Shown here: positions 26,109 to 35,319 of the stretch, one piece after another
Numbering within the stretch: position 1 is the first letter of the stretch
Layout of the letters: every line of letters starts with the position of its first letter
Source: Streptomyces cavernicola
Lineage (GTDB): Bacteria; Actinomycetota; Actinomycetes; Streptomycetales; Streptomycetaceae
NCBI RefSeq assembly: GCF_029968035.1
Contig: NZ_JASCIQ010000012.1
Span: 120,075 to 184,074 of the forward strand
Direction of reading: 5' to 3'
Length of the DNA: 64,000 nt
Made by a program: the position numbers and the translations under genes
The notes under the pieces: generated by a model
Databases searched by the model: none
What the model was told of the DNA's origin: nothing
What the model saw: only the letters and a program-made list of their open reading frames with translations

Positions 26109-26903
26109 GTGACCACTGCGGAAGCGGAGACGGCCCCCCGGCTGCCCCGCCCGCTCCACGCACTCCTCGCCCTCCTTCTCGCTCTCCTCCTCGCGGCGCT
26201 CGCCCTGCCCCTGATCCGAGCCGTCCACGACGTACGCCCCGCGCCCTACGGCGACCGGCTCACCGTCCACGCCCACCCGACCCACCCGAAAACCGGCACA
26301 GCGAGCGAAGAACCGGCACTACAGAAGAAGAGCCGTGCAGTCGTGGCATACGACACCTCCACCCGTCGGCCCGTATGGACCCACACGCGCGGAGGCCGCC
26401 GACCGCTCGCCGTGCTCCCCGCGCCCGGCCACGCCTTCACGCTCTGGGACGACGGCCTCGTCACCGACACCGCACGGACCGGCAGCGCCGTGCGCTGGCA
26501 CCGCGCCATCCCCGCGGGCGCCGACTGGCTGCGCACCCCCGCCGCCCGCGGCGGCGCCGGAGTCCTCCGCGTACTCGACCGCGCGAGCGGCGCCGAGGCC
26601 CCACCGGGAGCCGGAACCGAGGCCCGCATGCTCGCCGTCGTCACCCCGCAGCGCATCACCGCGTACCGCGCGGAAGACGGAGACCTGCGCTGGGTGCTGC
26701 CCGCCCGCACCGGCTGCGCCTTCGAACCGGCCAGGGCCGTGCACCGCGCCGGCGCCCTGCTCGTCGCCCAGCCCTGCGGCGAGCCGGACACACCCTGGTC
26801 GGAGCAGCTCGTGGCGGTCGACGACCTGGGCCGCGTCGTGCCCGACCGCAAGCCCCTCGGCAACGCACTCCCACCGGAAAAAGTGCTTGCACACCCCCGT
26901 TAG
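26109..26903 (+). CDS. Membrane-anchored PQQ-like beta-propeller protein
   Basis: A 264-aa protein with one N-terminal membrane anchor (LLALLLALLLAALALPLI, about residues 19-36) and an extracytoplasmic part with repeats of the type VVAYDTSTRRPVWTH, GSAVRWHRAIP and ITAYRAEDGDLRWVLPA, as in PQQ-like propellers of the YncE/BamB type. At 264 aa it is too short for a full eight-blade propeller. Two cysteines (CAFEP and QPCGEP) could form a disulfide. The GTG at 26109 follows GGGGGAGAC. Its TAG stop is also the first three bases of the TAGAAT box for the next transcription unit. Confidence 0.78.
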   Translation: MTTAEAETAPRLPRPLHALLALLLALLLAALALPLIRAVHDVRPAPYGDRLTVHAHPTHPKTGTASEEPALQKKSRAVVAYDTSTRRPVWTHTRGGRRPLAVLPAPGHAFTLWDDGLVTDTARTGSAVRWHRAIPAGADWLRTPAARGGAGVLRVLDRASGAEAPPGAGTEARMLAVVTPQRITAYRAEDGDLRWVLPARTGCAFEPARAVHRAGALLVAQPCGEPDTPWSEQLVAVDDLGRVVPDRKPLGNALPPEKVLAHPR

Positions 26904-26906
26904 AAT
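26901..26906 (+). promoter_or_regulatory. -10 box of the ABC-F leader transcript
   Basis: TAGAAT, one strong match to the -10 consensus, ends six bases before the ATG at 26913, so transcription should begin on that A. The box overlaps the stop codon of the preceding gene. AAAAA lies 17-22 bases upstream, but no -35 consensus is seen. Confidence 0.5.
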
Positions 26907-26912
26907 TGCCGT

Positions 26913-26936
26913 ATGGCCATTCTCCTCGCGCATTAG
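26913..26936 (+). CDS. Putative leader peptide MAILLAH upstream of the ABC-F gene
   Basis: ATG GCC ATT CTC CTC GCG CAT TAG encodes MAILLAH. The ATG coincides with the predicted transcription start, so it would be a leaderless mini-ORF. The stop is followed at once by a 7-bp stem (26936-26942 with 26967-26973) ahead of the ABC-F start at 27000. Short leader ORFs regulate several ABC-F antibiotic-response genes in Gram-positives; whether this one acts is not known. Confidence 0.45.
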   Translation: MAILLAH

Positions 26937-26999
26937 ACGGCGTAGACCGCGCGCCCCAGCCCCGTCCGCCGTCCCTTCCTTCCCGCCTGGAGTCTGTCC

Positions 27000-28598
<1,599 letters not shown>

Positions 28599-28617
28599 CC
28601 CCTTGACGTACTTGCCG

Positions 28618-28648
28618 AGGCCCGCCCCGCAGCAAACGGGGCGGGCCT
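28618..28648 (+). terminator. Terminator after the ABC-F gene
   Basis: A perfect 12-bp stem (28618-28629 and 28637-28648) with loop CAGCAAA, followed by TCTGCTGT, 20 bases past the stop. Confidence 0.88.
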
Positions 28649-28690
28649 TCTGCTGTCCACGCGGCCCCGGCCCGGCCCCTGCGCGGGCCT

Positions 28691-28746
28691 GATCAACTCC
28701 GTATGGATCATTCGCCGGACGCGTGATCCATCATCTGCGTGAGATC
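28691..28746. promoter_or_regulatory. GATC cluster upstream of gbn
   Basis: GATC occurs at 28691, 28706, 28725 and 28743, four in 56 bases, with another at 28973 and two more at 29279 and 29287. Two lie inside the inverted repeat ATGGATCA/TGATCCAT (28703-28710 and 28724-28731). The Gbn protein encoded just downstream binds GATC, so autoregulation is likely. The rest of 28649-29015 holds no convincing gene. Confidence 0.65.
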
Positions 28747-29015
28747 TCCTCGTACCGAGGTGTGTCGTACACGGATTTCCCCGCTCCGCCCCCACTCCCG
28801 CCCGAGCCTCCGACCGTACGGCGCTGACCTGGCGCTTCGCGGACGCACCCGTTCGGCCGTACGTGCCGACGGTGGCGGAGTCGCCGATTCCGCAAGTGGT
28901 GTCCGCTGTCCGCGCAATGAACCTCGTCACATGGACCTTGCCGAATGGGTGGCCAGGACGCCCGGGAGGGGTGATCATGAGAAGTCCAGAGCGCACTTCC
29001 CATGAGGAGGCACGG

Positions 29016-29237
29016 GTGGCCGAGACTCTGAAGAAGGGCAGCCGGGTTACCGGCGCCGCGCGCGACAAGCTCGCGGCAGACCTGAAGAAGAAGTACGACG
29101 GCGGTGCGAGCATCCGGGCACTGGCCGAAGAGACGGGCCGTTCCTATGGCTTCGTGCACCGGATGCTCAGCGAATCAGGAGTCACGCTGCGGGGACGCGG
29201 CGGAGCCACGCGCGGCAAGAAGGCCGCCACGGGCTGA
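29016..29237 (+). CDS. gbn: GATC-binding nucleoid-associated protein Gbn
   Basis: A 73-aa basic DNA-binding protein. It is mostly a helix-turn-helix: KLAADLKKKYDGGASIRALAEETGR then SYGFVHRMLSESGV (quoted in parts: GGASIRALAEETGR and SYGFVHRMLSESG), with a basic tail GRGGATRGKKAATG. Size, sequence type and position next to the enoyl-CoA hydratase gene agree with SCO1839/Gbn, a small nucleoid protein of Streptomyces reported to bind GATC and affect development. The GTG start at 29016 has GAGGAGG five bases upstream; an in-frame ATG at 28977 has no such site. Confidence 0.88.
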   Translation: MAETLKKGSRVTGAARDKLAADLKKKYDGGASIRALAEETGRSYGFVHRMLSESGVTLRGRGGATRGKKAATG

Positions 29238-29268
29238 GAATCGGGCGGCTCACCGACTTCGATGGTGG

Positions 29269-29300
29269 CCACCCGGTCGATCCGCTGATCGGCCGGGTGG
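29269..29300 (+). terminator. Hairpin after gbn
   Basis: An 8-bp stem CCACCCGG/CCGGGTGG (29269-29276 and 29293-29300) lies 32 bases after the gbn stop. Its 16-base loop contains two GATC sites. Confidence 0.6.
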
Positions 29301-29348
29301 TTACTGTGCAGTCACTTATGTCGACTGCTGTCCCATCGGAGGCACCCC

Positions 29349-30179
29349 ATGGCTTCGCCCGAACCCCAGCACGCAGCCGAGACCGAGCCGACGGGCGCGA
29401 CCGAAGTGTTCGCCAAGGACGGTGTACGACTCGCCGTCGACGGCGCGACCGCGACGGTCACCCTCACCAACCCGGCCAAGCGCAACGCCCAGAGCCCCGC
29501 GCTGTGGCGGGCGTTGGCGGAGGCCGGGCGCGCGCTGCCCGGCAGCGTGCGGGTCGTCGTGCTGAGCGGCGAGGGCAAGTCGTTCTCCGCCGGGCTCGAC
29601 CGGCAGGCGTTCACGCCCGAGGGCTTCGACGGCGAGCCGTCGTTCCTCGACATGGCGCGCGGTGAGGACGCCGAGCTCGACGCGACCATCGCCGAGTACC
29701 AGGAGGCGTTCACCTGGTGGCGGCGCAGTGACCTCGTCACCATCGCCGCTGTCCAGGGCCACGCCATCGGTGCGGGCTTCCAGCTCGCGCTCGCCTGCGA
29801 CCTGCGGATCGTCGCGGACGACGTGCAGTTCGCCATGCGCGAGACCAGCCTCGGCCTGGTGCCCGACCTCACCGGCACGCACCCCCTCGTCTCCCTCGTC
29901 GGGTACGCCCGCGCCCTGGAGATCTGCGCCACCGGACGGTTCGTGCACGCCGAGGAGGCGGAGCGCGTCGGGCTCGCCAACCTGGTGGTTCCCGGTGCCG
30001 AACTCGACGCCGCGGCGCGGGACTTGGCGGCTGCGCTGCTCGCCGCGCCCCGTGATGCCGTCATCGAGACCAAGGCCCTCCTCCAGGGTGCGGTCCACCG
30101 CTCCTACGAGGACCAGCGCACCGCGGAACGCGCCGCGCAGGGCCGCCGGCTGCGGGACCTGGCGGGGCTGGGGGAGTAG
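29349..30179 (+). CDS. Enoyl-CoA hydratase/isomerase family protein
   Basis: A 276-aa crotonase-superfamily protein. The oxyanion-hole parts are visible as KRNAQSPALWRAL and SFSAGLDRQAF in the first half and QGHAIGAGFQLALACDLRIVAD in the middle. The next segment FAMRETSLGLVPDLTGTHPLV has E in the usual first catalytic region (RETSLGL), but the second glutamate of true hydratases is replaced (LVPDLTG), so another crotonase reaction is possible. The start ATG at 29349 has GGAGG upstream. It is the neighbour of gbn and is followed by the dispersed repeat. Confidence 0.88.
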   Translation: MASPEPQHAAETEPTGATEVFAKDGVRLAVDGATATVTLTNPAKRNAQSPALWRALAEAGRALPGSVRVVVLSGEGKSFSAGLDRQAFTPEGFDGEPSFLDMARGEDAELDATIAEYQEAFTWWRRSDLVTIAAVQGHAIGAGFQLALACDLRIVADDVQFAMRETSLGLVPDLTGTHPLVSLVGYARALEICATGRFVHAEEAERVGLANLVVPGAELDAAARDLAAALLAAPRDAVIETKALLQGAVHRSYEDQRTAERAAQGRRLRDLAGLGE

Positions 30180-30182
30180 GCC

Positions 30183-30366
30183 TTTCCGGGGCCGGGCGGT
30201 TGGTTTGCTCCCCGCGCTCCTCAAACGCCGGAGGGGCTGAATAGTGCCCCGATAGGGGCGCGGGGAACTGCGCGACCAGCCACGACGGCGCAGCACCCGA
30301 AAGACGGCGCAGCAGCCGCGGCAGCCGCAAATCGACACAGCCGGGAAGGGGCGGGGGGGGGGAAGT
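30183..30366 (+). repeat. Composite dispersed 3' repeat, copy after the enoyl-CoA hydratase gene
   Basis: Core 1 GCTCCTCAAACGCCGGAGGG (30216-30241) and core 2 AGGGGCGCGGGGAACTGCGC (30254-30286) follow the stop at 30179 in the same polarity as the other copies. CGGGAAGGGGCGGGG near 30342-30356 is in the opposite sense and belongs to the end facing the leftward gene at 30367. Confidence 0.8.
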
Positions 30367-31035
30367 TCACGTGGTCGCGGTCACGACTACCGCCGCCGCC
30401 CCGACAACCCCCCGCACCGCCCGTACGACATCAAGGACCCGCCGGTCCCCGGTCACGACCAGCTCGAAGCGGGGATGCGGCGACCGCAGGACCCGTACGT
30501 CCACGACGCCCGGCACGGCCCGTACCGCCACAGCCGTCGCGTCCTCGTCCCGCGCGGCCGGCGGGGTGTACTCCTCGGGCCGGGGCGGCGACGGCGCCGC
30601 GTCCAGCAGCTCCGTCACCCGCAGATCCACCTCCGCCACCACAAGCCCGACCCGCTCCACCGCCGCAGCGGCCAGCGCCTCCCGCACCCGCGTCGCCGTC
30701 GACGGCAGCGGAGCGTCCGCCGTCGCCGCGAGCTCCGCGGCGATGCGCAGGGGCCCCGGCGGCAGCGCGCTCGGCGGGGCCGGGACGGCCGGCTCGCCCG
30801 CCGCGTCCGGGGCGGCGAGGGCGAGGCGGAGTGCGTCGATCCGTACCCCGGCGACCGCCGCACCCGCCGGGCGCAGCAGCCGGGCCGCCGCCCGCTCCGC
30901 GATCCACGCCCCGTCCGCCGCCTCACCGAGCGGCAGCAGCCGCCCGAGGCGGAGCACCTCACGCACCTCGCGCACCGCGCGCGTGCGGGCGGCCACGGGG
31001 TGTGCCTCGTCGTCCGTGGACCGGTCAGCCGTCAT
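30367..31035 (-). CDS. Divergent Asp23-like protein of the envelope-stress locus
   Basis: A 222-aa protein without membrane segments, annotated in other Streptomyces, as I recall, as a nucleopolyhedrovirus P10 family protein. I see two or three degenerate units resembling Asp23/Gls24, for example AWIAERAAARLLRPAGAAVAGVRI and VERVGLVVAEVDLRVTELLD, and a C-terminal VRAVPGVVDVRVLRSPHPRF. It is divergent from the Asp23 operon, so the shared function is supported by position. ATG 31035 was chosen; an in-frame ATG at 31053 would add six residues. Confidence 0.65.
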   Translation of the reverse strand: MTADRSTDDEAHPVAARTRAVREVREVLRLGRLLPLGEAADGAWIAERAAARLLRPAGAAVAGVRIDALRLALAAPDAAGEPAVPAPPSALPPGPLRIAAELAATADAPLPSTATRVREALAAAAVERVGLVVAEVDLRVTELLDAAPSPPRPEEYTPPAARDEDATAVAVRAVPGVVDVRVLRSPHPRFELVVTGDRRVLDVVRAVRGVVGAAAVVVTATT

Positions 31036-31131
31036 TGCACCAGCCTGCCGCATCCCCTGGCGCGAAGGAGGCCAACCGCACTTAATGTGGGCAAAAGGAG
31101 CGCATCACCCCCTTCGATTGGGACGAACGCG

Positions 31132-31599
31132 ATGAGCGACACCGAAGAGCGAGGCAGGCCGGGGGCCGTACGGGCGGCGGAGAGCGCCCAGTCCAGACGA
31201 GGCGGCGGCGATCCGGGCAGCCGGGGTCGCACCACCATCGCCGACGGCGTCGTCGAGAAGATCGCCGGGCTCGCCGCCCGCGAAGTGCCGGGCGTGCACG
31301 CCATGGGCACCGGGATCTCCCGCACGTTCGGCGCCGTGCGCGACAAGGTGCCGGGGGGCGCCAAGGCCGTCACGCGCGGTGTGAAAGCCGAGGTCGGCGA
31401 GGTGCAGACGGCGCTCGACCTGGACATCGTCGTCGAGTACGGCGTGGCCATCGCCGATGTGGCCCGCGCCGTACGGGAGAACGTGATCGCCGCCGTGGAG
31501 CGGATGACGGGCCTCGAGGTCGTGGAGGTCAACATCGCCGTCGGCGACGTGAAGCTGCCCGAGGAAGAAGAGGAAGAGCAGGAGACCCGAATCCAATGA
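31132..31599 (+). CDS. Asp23/Gls24 family envelope stress response protein
   Basis: A 155-aa Asp23/Gls24 protein. After a disordered 30-residue start, the family pattern runs TTIADGVVEKIAGLAAREVPGVHAMG, then EVQTALDLDIVVEYGVAIADVARAVRENV and ERMTGLEVVEVNIAVGDVKLPEE (cited in part). The C-terminus is very acidic (EEEEEEQE). Asp23 proteins form a membrane-proximal layer held by the anchor AmaP. It is the first gene of a five-gene run that also encodes a small membrane protein, a second Asp23 protein, a DUF6286 protein and AmaP. Confidence 0.9.
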   Translation: MSDTEERGRPGAVRAAESAQSRRGGGDPGSRGRTTIADGVVEKIAGLAAREVPGVHAMGTGISRTFGAVRDKVPGGAKAVTRGVKAEVGEVQTALDLDIVVEYGVAIADVARAVRENVIAAVERMTGLEVVEVNIAVGDVKLPEEEEEEQETRIQ

Positions 31600-31621
31600 G
31601 CCCGGTGGCTAGGAGCGTGCG

Positions 31622-31819
31622 ATGAGCATGGCGTTGGTCGGCCTGCTGGCCGGCATGGGGCTCGGATTCGCCGCGTACTTCGGCGGGTTCGGCGCCTTCC
31701 TCCTGGTGGCCGCGCTCGGCGCGGTCGGCTTCCTCGTGGGGCGGTACGCCGACGGGGACCTGGAGCCCGGCGACCTGTTCCGCGGCCGGGGCGAGGCGCG
31801 CGGCGAGCGGCGCCGGTAG
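31622..31819 (+). CDS. Small DUF2273-like membrane protein of the Asp23 locus
   Basis: A 65-aa protein with a hydrophobic Gly/Ala-rich hairpin (ALVGLLAGMGLGFAAYFGGF and LVAALGAVGFLVGRYADG) and a basic end GRGEARGERRR. TAGGAG lies seven bases before the ATG at 31622. Small DUF2273-type membrane proteins commonly accompany Asp23 and AmaP genes, which supports the assignment. Confidence 0.8.
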   Translation: MSMALVGLLAGMGLGFAAYFGGFGAFLLVAALGAVGFLVGRYADGDLEPGDLFRGRGEARGERRR

Positions 31820-31858
31820 CGGCGGGATGACGACGGCGGCAGCGGCGGTGGCGGCGAG

Positions 31859-32209
31859 ATGACGGTGGCGGCGATCGAGCCGGGCGAGCGCGGGGCGACC
31901 CGGATCGCCGACCGCGTCGTCGCCAAGATCGCCGCGCGCGCGGCCCGCGAGGCGCTGCGGGGCGGCGTGCCCGAGGGCGGCGACGCACCCAGCGCCACGG
32001 TCACCGTGCACCGCGGCAGCGCCCATGTCCGCATCAGCCTCGACCTCGACTACCCCTGCGACATCGGCGGCCAGTGCGGCGCCGTGCGTCGTCAAGTCAC
32101 CGAGCGGGTAGAGGCGTTGGCGGGGATGGCGGTGCCCGAGGTGACCGTTCAGGTGGAGCGGCTGCACTCGGCGCGCTCCCGGGCCGCGGAGCAGGGGAGG
32201 ACACGATGA
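31859..32209 (+). CDS. Second Asp23/Gls24 family protein
   Basis: A 116-aa Asp23-like protein with TRIADRVVAKIAARAAREAL at the start and VRRQVTERVEALAGMAVPEV (quoted in part) near the end, the same frame of secondary structure as the 31132 protein but shorter and with only moderate similarity. A CDIGGQCGAVR segment contributes two cysteines. It overlaps the next gene by four bases (ATGA), so expression is coupled. Confidence 0.85.
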   Translation: MTVAAIEPGERGATRIADRVVAKIAARAAREALRGGVPEGGDAPSATVTVHRGSAHVRISLDLDYPCDIGGQCGAVRRQVTERVEALAGMAVPEVTVQVERLHSARSRAAEQGRTR

Positions 32210-32889
32210 GCGAGCGAGACGACGACAACACCGCCGACCGCCCCGGCGACACCCGCCCGCTCCTGCAGAAGCAGAACCCGGACAGGCTCGACCAGTCCGC
32301 GTCCGCCGCCTCGTACACCCCGGTCCTGACCCCGCCGGAGGGCGGCGAGCACCGGCACAGGTGGTCGGTGCGCCGGTGGCCCGCCGTGGTCGTCGGACTG
32401 CTCGGCCTCGGCGCGGCCGGGCTGCTGCTCTACGACGTGGCCGCGGTGCGCGCCGACCGGCCCGCGATGCGCTGGCGGCACGTGCTCGGCGAGCAGCTGG
32501 CCGAGCGCTCCCTCGACGATCCGTGGGTGCTGGCCGGCGCGGGCGTCGCGGCCCTGCTCGGCCTCTGGCTGCTGCTGCTCGTCGTCACCCCCGGCCACCG
32601 CTCGACGCTCGCGATGCGCAGCGGCGAGCAGGACGTACGCGCCTGGCTGGACGCGGAGGCCGCCGCCCTGGTGCTGCGCGACCGCGCGATGGAGGTGCCG
32701 GGCGTGCGCTCGGTGCGCGTACGGGTGCGGCGCGCGAAGGTCGACGTACGGGCGGTCGCGCACTTCCGTGAACTCGACGACGTACGGGCCGACTTGGACA
32801 CCGTGCTCGGCGACGGCATCGCCGCGCTCGGCCTGTCCCGAGCGCCGGCCCTGAACGTGCGCGTCGCCCGACCCGGAAAGCGGGGCTGA
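32206..32889 (+). CDS. DUF6286-type membrane protein of the Asp23 locus
   Basis: A 227-aa protein with a hydrophilic N-terminal 60 residues, two membrane segments (VVVGLLGLGAAGLLLYDVAA and VLAGAGVAALLGLWLLLLVV) and a cytoplasmic C-terminal domain starting RSTLAMRSGEQDVRAWLDAE. That domain resembles the C-terminal part of AmaP and of the Asp23 fold (MEVPGVRSVRVRVRR). It matches the DUF6286 architecture, which travels with Asp23 genes in actinomycetes. It is coupled to the upstream gene by ATGA; amaP follows after three bases. Confidence 0.8.
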   Translation: MSERDDDNTADRPGDTRPLLQKQNPDRLDQSASAASYTPVLTPPEGGEHRHRWSVRRWPAVVVGLLGLGAAGLLLYDVAAVRADRPAMRWRHVLGEQLAERSLDDPWVLAGAGVAALLGLWLLLLVVTPGHRSTLAMRSGEQDVRAWLDAEAAALVLRDRAMEVPGVRSVRVRVRRAKVDVRAVAHFRELDDVRADLDTVLGDGIAALGLSRAPALNVRVARPGKRG

Positions 32890-32892
32890 ACG

Positions 32893-33471
32893 ATGCTGCG
32901 CACCGTCAACCGCATCCTGCTCGCCCTGGTCGGCCTCGTCCTGCTGCTGCTCGGCGGCACGGTCCTGGCCACCGGGCTCGGGGCGCCGATGCCGTCGTGG
33001 TGGGTGTACGACGGCCGGGACGACGTGCTGTTGAGCGACGCCGACCGGGCCAGGTGGCGGGACGAGCCGTGGTTCTGGCCGGTCGTCATCGCGGCGCTCG
33101 CCGTGCTCGTGCTGCTCGCCCTGTGGTGGCTGGTCGCCCAGACGCGGCGCGGCCGGCTCGCCGAGGTCCTCGTCGACAGCGGGGACGGGGAGGGTGCGCT
33201 GTTGCGGGGCCGCGCACTGGAGGACGTGCTCGCCCGTGAGACGGAGGTCCTCGACGGGGTGGAGCAGGTCGGCGTACGGCTCACCGGTCGCCGCTCCACG
33301 CCGCGGGCCCGGGTCCGCATGCTGCTCGCCCCGCACGCGGAACCGGCGGTCGCGCTGCGCCTGCTCACCGCGGACTCCCTGGCCACGGCCCGTACGTCGG
33401 CAGGCCTGGCGCACCTGCCTGCCGAGGTACGGATGCGGGCGGTCAAGCACCGGGCGCGGCGGGTGAGTTGA
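32893..33471 (+). CDS. amaP: Alkaline shock response membrane anchor protein AmaP
   Basis: A 192-aa protein with the AmaP layout: membrane segment 1 at the N-terminus (ILLALVGLVLLLLGGTVLAT), a short extracytoplasmic loop with SWWVYDGRDDVLLSD, membrane segment 2 (FWPVVIAALAVLVLLALWWL), and a cytoplasmic domain from VLVDSGDGEGALLRGRALED. In Staphylococcus AmaP anchors Asp23 under the membrane. It closes the five-gene run and is followed by a dispersed-repeat copy five bases later. Confidence 0.85.
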   Translation: MLRTVNRILLALVGLVLLLLGGTVLATGLGAPMPSWWVYDGRDDVLLSDADRARWRDEPWFWPVVIAALAVLVLLALWWLVAQTRRGRLAEVLVDSGDGEGALLRGRALEDVLARETEVLDGVEQVGVRLTGRRSTPRARVRMLLAPHAEPAVALRLLTADSLATARTSAGLAHLPAEVRMRAVKHRARRVS

Positions 33472-33475
33472 GGGG

Positions 33476-33572
33476 GCGGGGCTTTCTGGGGGCCAGCCCC
33501 CGGACCCCCGCTGCTCAAACGCCGCAGGGGCTGTTTTCCAGGGGCGCGGGGAACTGCGCGACCAGCCACGAC
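33476..33572 (+). repeat. Composite dispersed 3' repeat, copy after amaP
   Basis: TGGGGGCCAGCCCCCGGACC and CTGCTCAAACGCCGCAGGGG (33487-33533) form core 1; AGGGGCGCGGGGAACTGCGC at 33540-33572 forms core 2. The polarity relative to the upstream gene is the same as in the other copies. The compensating change GCTGC/GCAGG versus GCTCC/GGAGG in core 1 points to a conserved RNA stem. Confidence 0.82.
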
Positions 33573-33610
33573 GGTGGGAAAGCCGGACGACAAGCGCCGC
33601 AGGCTCGGGC

Positions 33611-34366
33611 TCAGAAGCTCCGCAGCGCGCCCCCGTCCACCGGGACCATCACACCCGTCACGTACGACGCCGCAGGCGACAGCAGGAAGGCCGTCGTGCG
33701 GCCGAACTCCTCCGGGGCGCCGTACCGGCCGAGCGGGATCTTCGACTCGTTCGCGGCGCGGGCCGCCGCCGGGTCGGGCGAGAGACCGTCGAGCTGCTTC
33801 AGCCGGTCCGTGGCGATACGCCCCGGCAGCACGCCGACGACGCGGATGCCGCGCGGGCCCACCTCGTCCGCGAGGGACTTGGCGAAGCCGGCGAGACCGG
33901 GGCGCAGCCCGTTGGAGATGGTGAGGCCGGCGATCGGCTCGTACACCGAACCGGAGAGCACGAACCCGATGACGCCGCCTTCGGAGAGCTCCGCCGCGGC
34001 CGTGCGCGCGAGCCGCACCGCGCCGAGGAAGACCGACTCGAACGCCGACTGCCACTGCTCGTCGGTGTTGCTCGCGGCGGTGCCCGGGGCCGGGCCGCCG
34101 ACGCTGATGAGGACGCCGTCGAAGCGGCCGAAGCGCTCGCGGGCGGTGTCGATGAGGCGGGCGGCGGCGGCCGGGTCGGCGTTGTCGGCGGCCACGCCGA
34201 CCGCGTTCTCGCCGAGCGCTGCCGCGGCCTCGGTGACCGACTTCTCCTCCCGGCCGGTGATGACGACCTTCGCGCCGTCCGCGACCAGGGCCTCCGTCGT
34301 GGCGTGGCCGAGCCCTCGGGTGGCGCCGGTGACTACGTAGACACGGTCCTTCAGTCCAAGATCCAT
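33611..34366 (-). CDS. SDR family oxidoreductase
   Basis: A 251-aa short-chain dehydrogenase/reductase. The cofactor turn is VVTGATRGLGHAT near 11-23 with the following VVITGREEKSV suggesting NADP(H) preference; VLISVGGPAPG replaces the classical NNAG motif. The serine is in GFVLSGSVYEPIAGLTISNG. The usual Y-x-x-x-K is not obvious there, so catalysis may differ from typical family members. The C-terminus has GVMVPVDGG, as usual. It converges on amaP across the repeat, and SURF1 lies upstream on the same strand with a 66-base gap. Confidence 0.85.
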   Translation of the reverse strand: MDLGLKDRVYVVTGATRGLGHATTEALVADGAKVVITGREEKSVTEAAAALGENAVGVAADNADPAAAARLIDTARERFGRFDGVLISVGGPAPGTAASNTDEQWQSAFESVFLGAVRLARTAAAELSEGGVIGFVLSGSVYEPIAGLTISNGLRPGLAGFAKSLADEVGPRGIRVVGVLPGRIATDRLKQLDGLSPDPAAARAANESKIPLGRYGAPEEFGRTTAFLLSPAASYVTGVMVPVDGGALRSF

Positions 34367-34432
34367 GGCCCTATCCTGCCGGGTCCGCGGGGGCGGAGGC
34401 GAGGCCGTCCACGAGCTGGTCGCGCCGGGCGG

Positions 34433-35221
34433 CTACGCGGGCGCGGGCACGTCCTCGGCGGGCGTCGACTCGGCGGCGCTCTCCCGGTCGCGGCGCTCCC
34501 GGCGGACCATCACCCACCAGCCGACGGGCACGCCCCCGGCGAACAGCCACCACTGGATCGCGTACGCCATGTGCGGGCCGATCGAGTCGTGGTCGGGGGA
34601 GCCGATCAGCTCGGGGGAGCCGCCCTTCGGCTCGGGCGTGGTCAGCTCGACGTACCCGCCGAGGACCTGCTTGCCGAGGGCCTTGGCCTGTTCCTCGCTG
34701 TCGATCAGCATGGTCTGGCGCGGCGGCAGACCCTCGAGGTCCTTGATGCCGCTGCCGCTGGTGGTCTCGTCGGCCATCAGGCGGCCGACCACGGTGACTT
34801 CGCCGGCGGGCGGCGCGGGCACCTTCGGGAACGCCTTCTGGTCGGACGCCGCGGGCACCCAGCCGCGGTTGACGAGCAGCACCTTGCCGTCGGTGAGGAC
34901 GAACGGCGTCAGTACGTGGAAGCCGACCTGGTCGTCGGCGTTGGTGCGGCGGCGGACGACGACCTCGTGCTCGGTGTCGAACGTGCCGGTGGCCTCGACC
35001 TGCCGCCAGTAGTCCTTGCGCGGGACGGTGTGCCCGGGGGACGTGAGCTCCTCGACGGGGGCGGGCTCGGCGGCCAGGTTGTCGGCGATCAGGGTGTTCT
35101 GCGCGACCCGGTGCTCGTGCCGGTGCAGCTGCCAGAAGCCCAGCTCGACCATCACGGGGATGAGGACGAGGGCGAGGAGGGTGGTCAGGACCCACTGCCG
35201 GGACAACAGGAAGCGGTACAC
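34433..35221 (-). CDS. SURF1 family cytochrome oxidase assembly protein
   Basis: A 262-aa SURF1/Shy1 protein. One membrane segment is near the N-terminus (WVLTTLLALVLIPVMVELGFW, with the conserved GFWQL/H motif GFWQLHRHEHR), one near the C-terminus (YAIQWWLFAGGVPVGWWVMV), and the domain between contains RGWVP and GTFDTEHEVVVRRRT. SURF1 proteins help heme insertion into the aa3-type cytochrome c oxidase. The GTG at 35221 was taken because the first helix follows directly; no strong ribosome binding site is visible, so the start is uncertain by a few codons. Confidence 0.9.
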   Translation of the reverse strand: MYRFLLSRQWVLTTLLALVLIPVMVELGFWQLHRHEHRVAQNTLIADNLAAEPAPVEELTSPGHTVPRKDYWRQVEATGTFDTEHEVVVRRRTNADDQVGFHVLTPFVLTDGKVLLVNRGWVPAASDQKAFPKVPAPPAGEVTVVGRLMADETTSGSGIKDLEGLPPRQTMLIDSEEQAKALGKQVLGGYVELTTPEPKGGSPELIGSPDHDSIGPHMAYAIQWWLFAGGVPVGWWVMVRRERRDRESAAESTPAEDVPAPA

Positions 35222-35247
35222 GACGTCGACGGTACCCCGCACACGAC

Positions 35248-35279
35248 GGCCCCCGACGGGTGGGGTCCCGTCGGGGGCC
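35248..35279 (-). terminator. Terminator after the small Cys-rich gene
   Basis: A perfect 13-bp stem (35248-35260 and 35267-35279), loop TGGGGT, between the stop at 35320 and the SURF1 start at 35221. It would prevent cotranscription of the two. Confidence 0.85.
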
Positions 35280-35319
35280 GCTGTACGCGAGCCGGGGCTC
35301 AGCAGTTCGGAGCCGGTGG

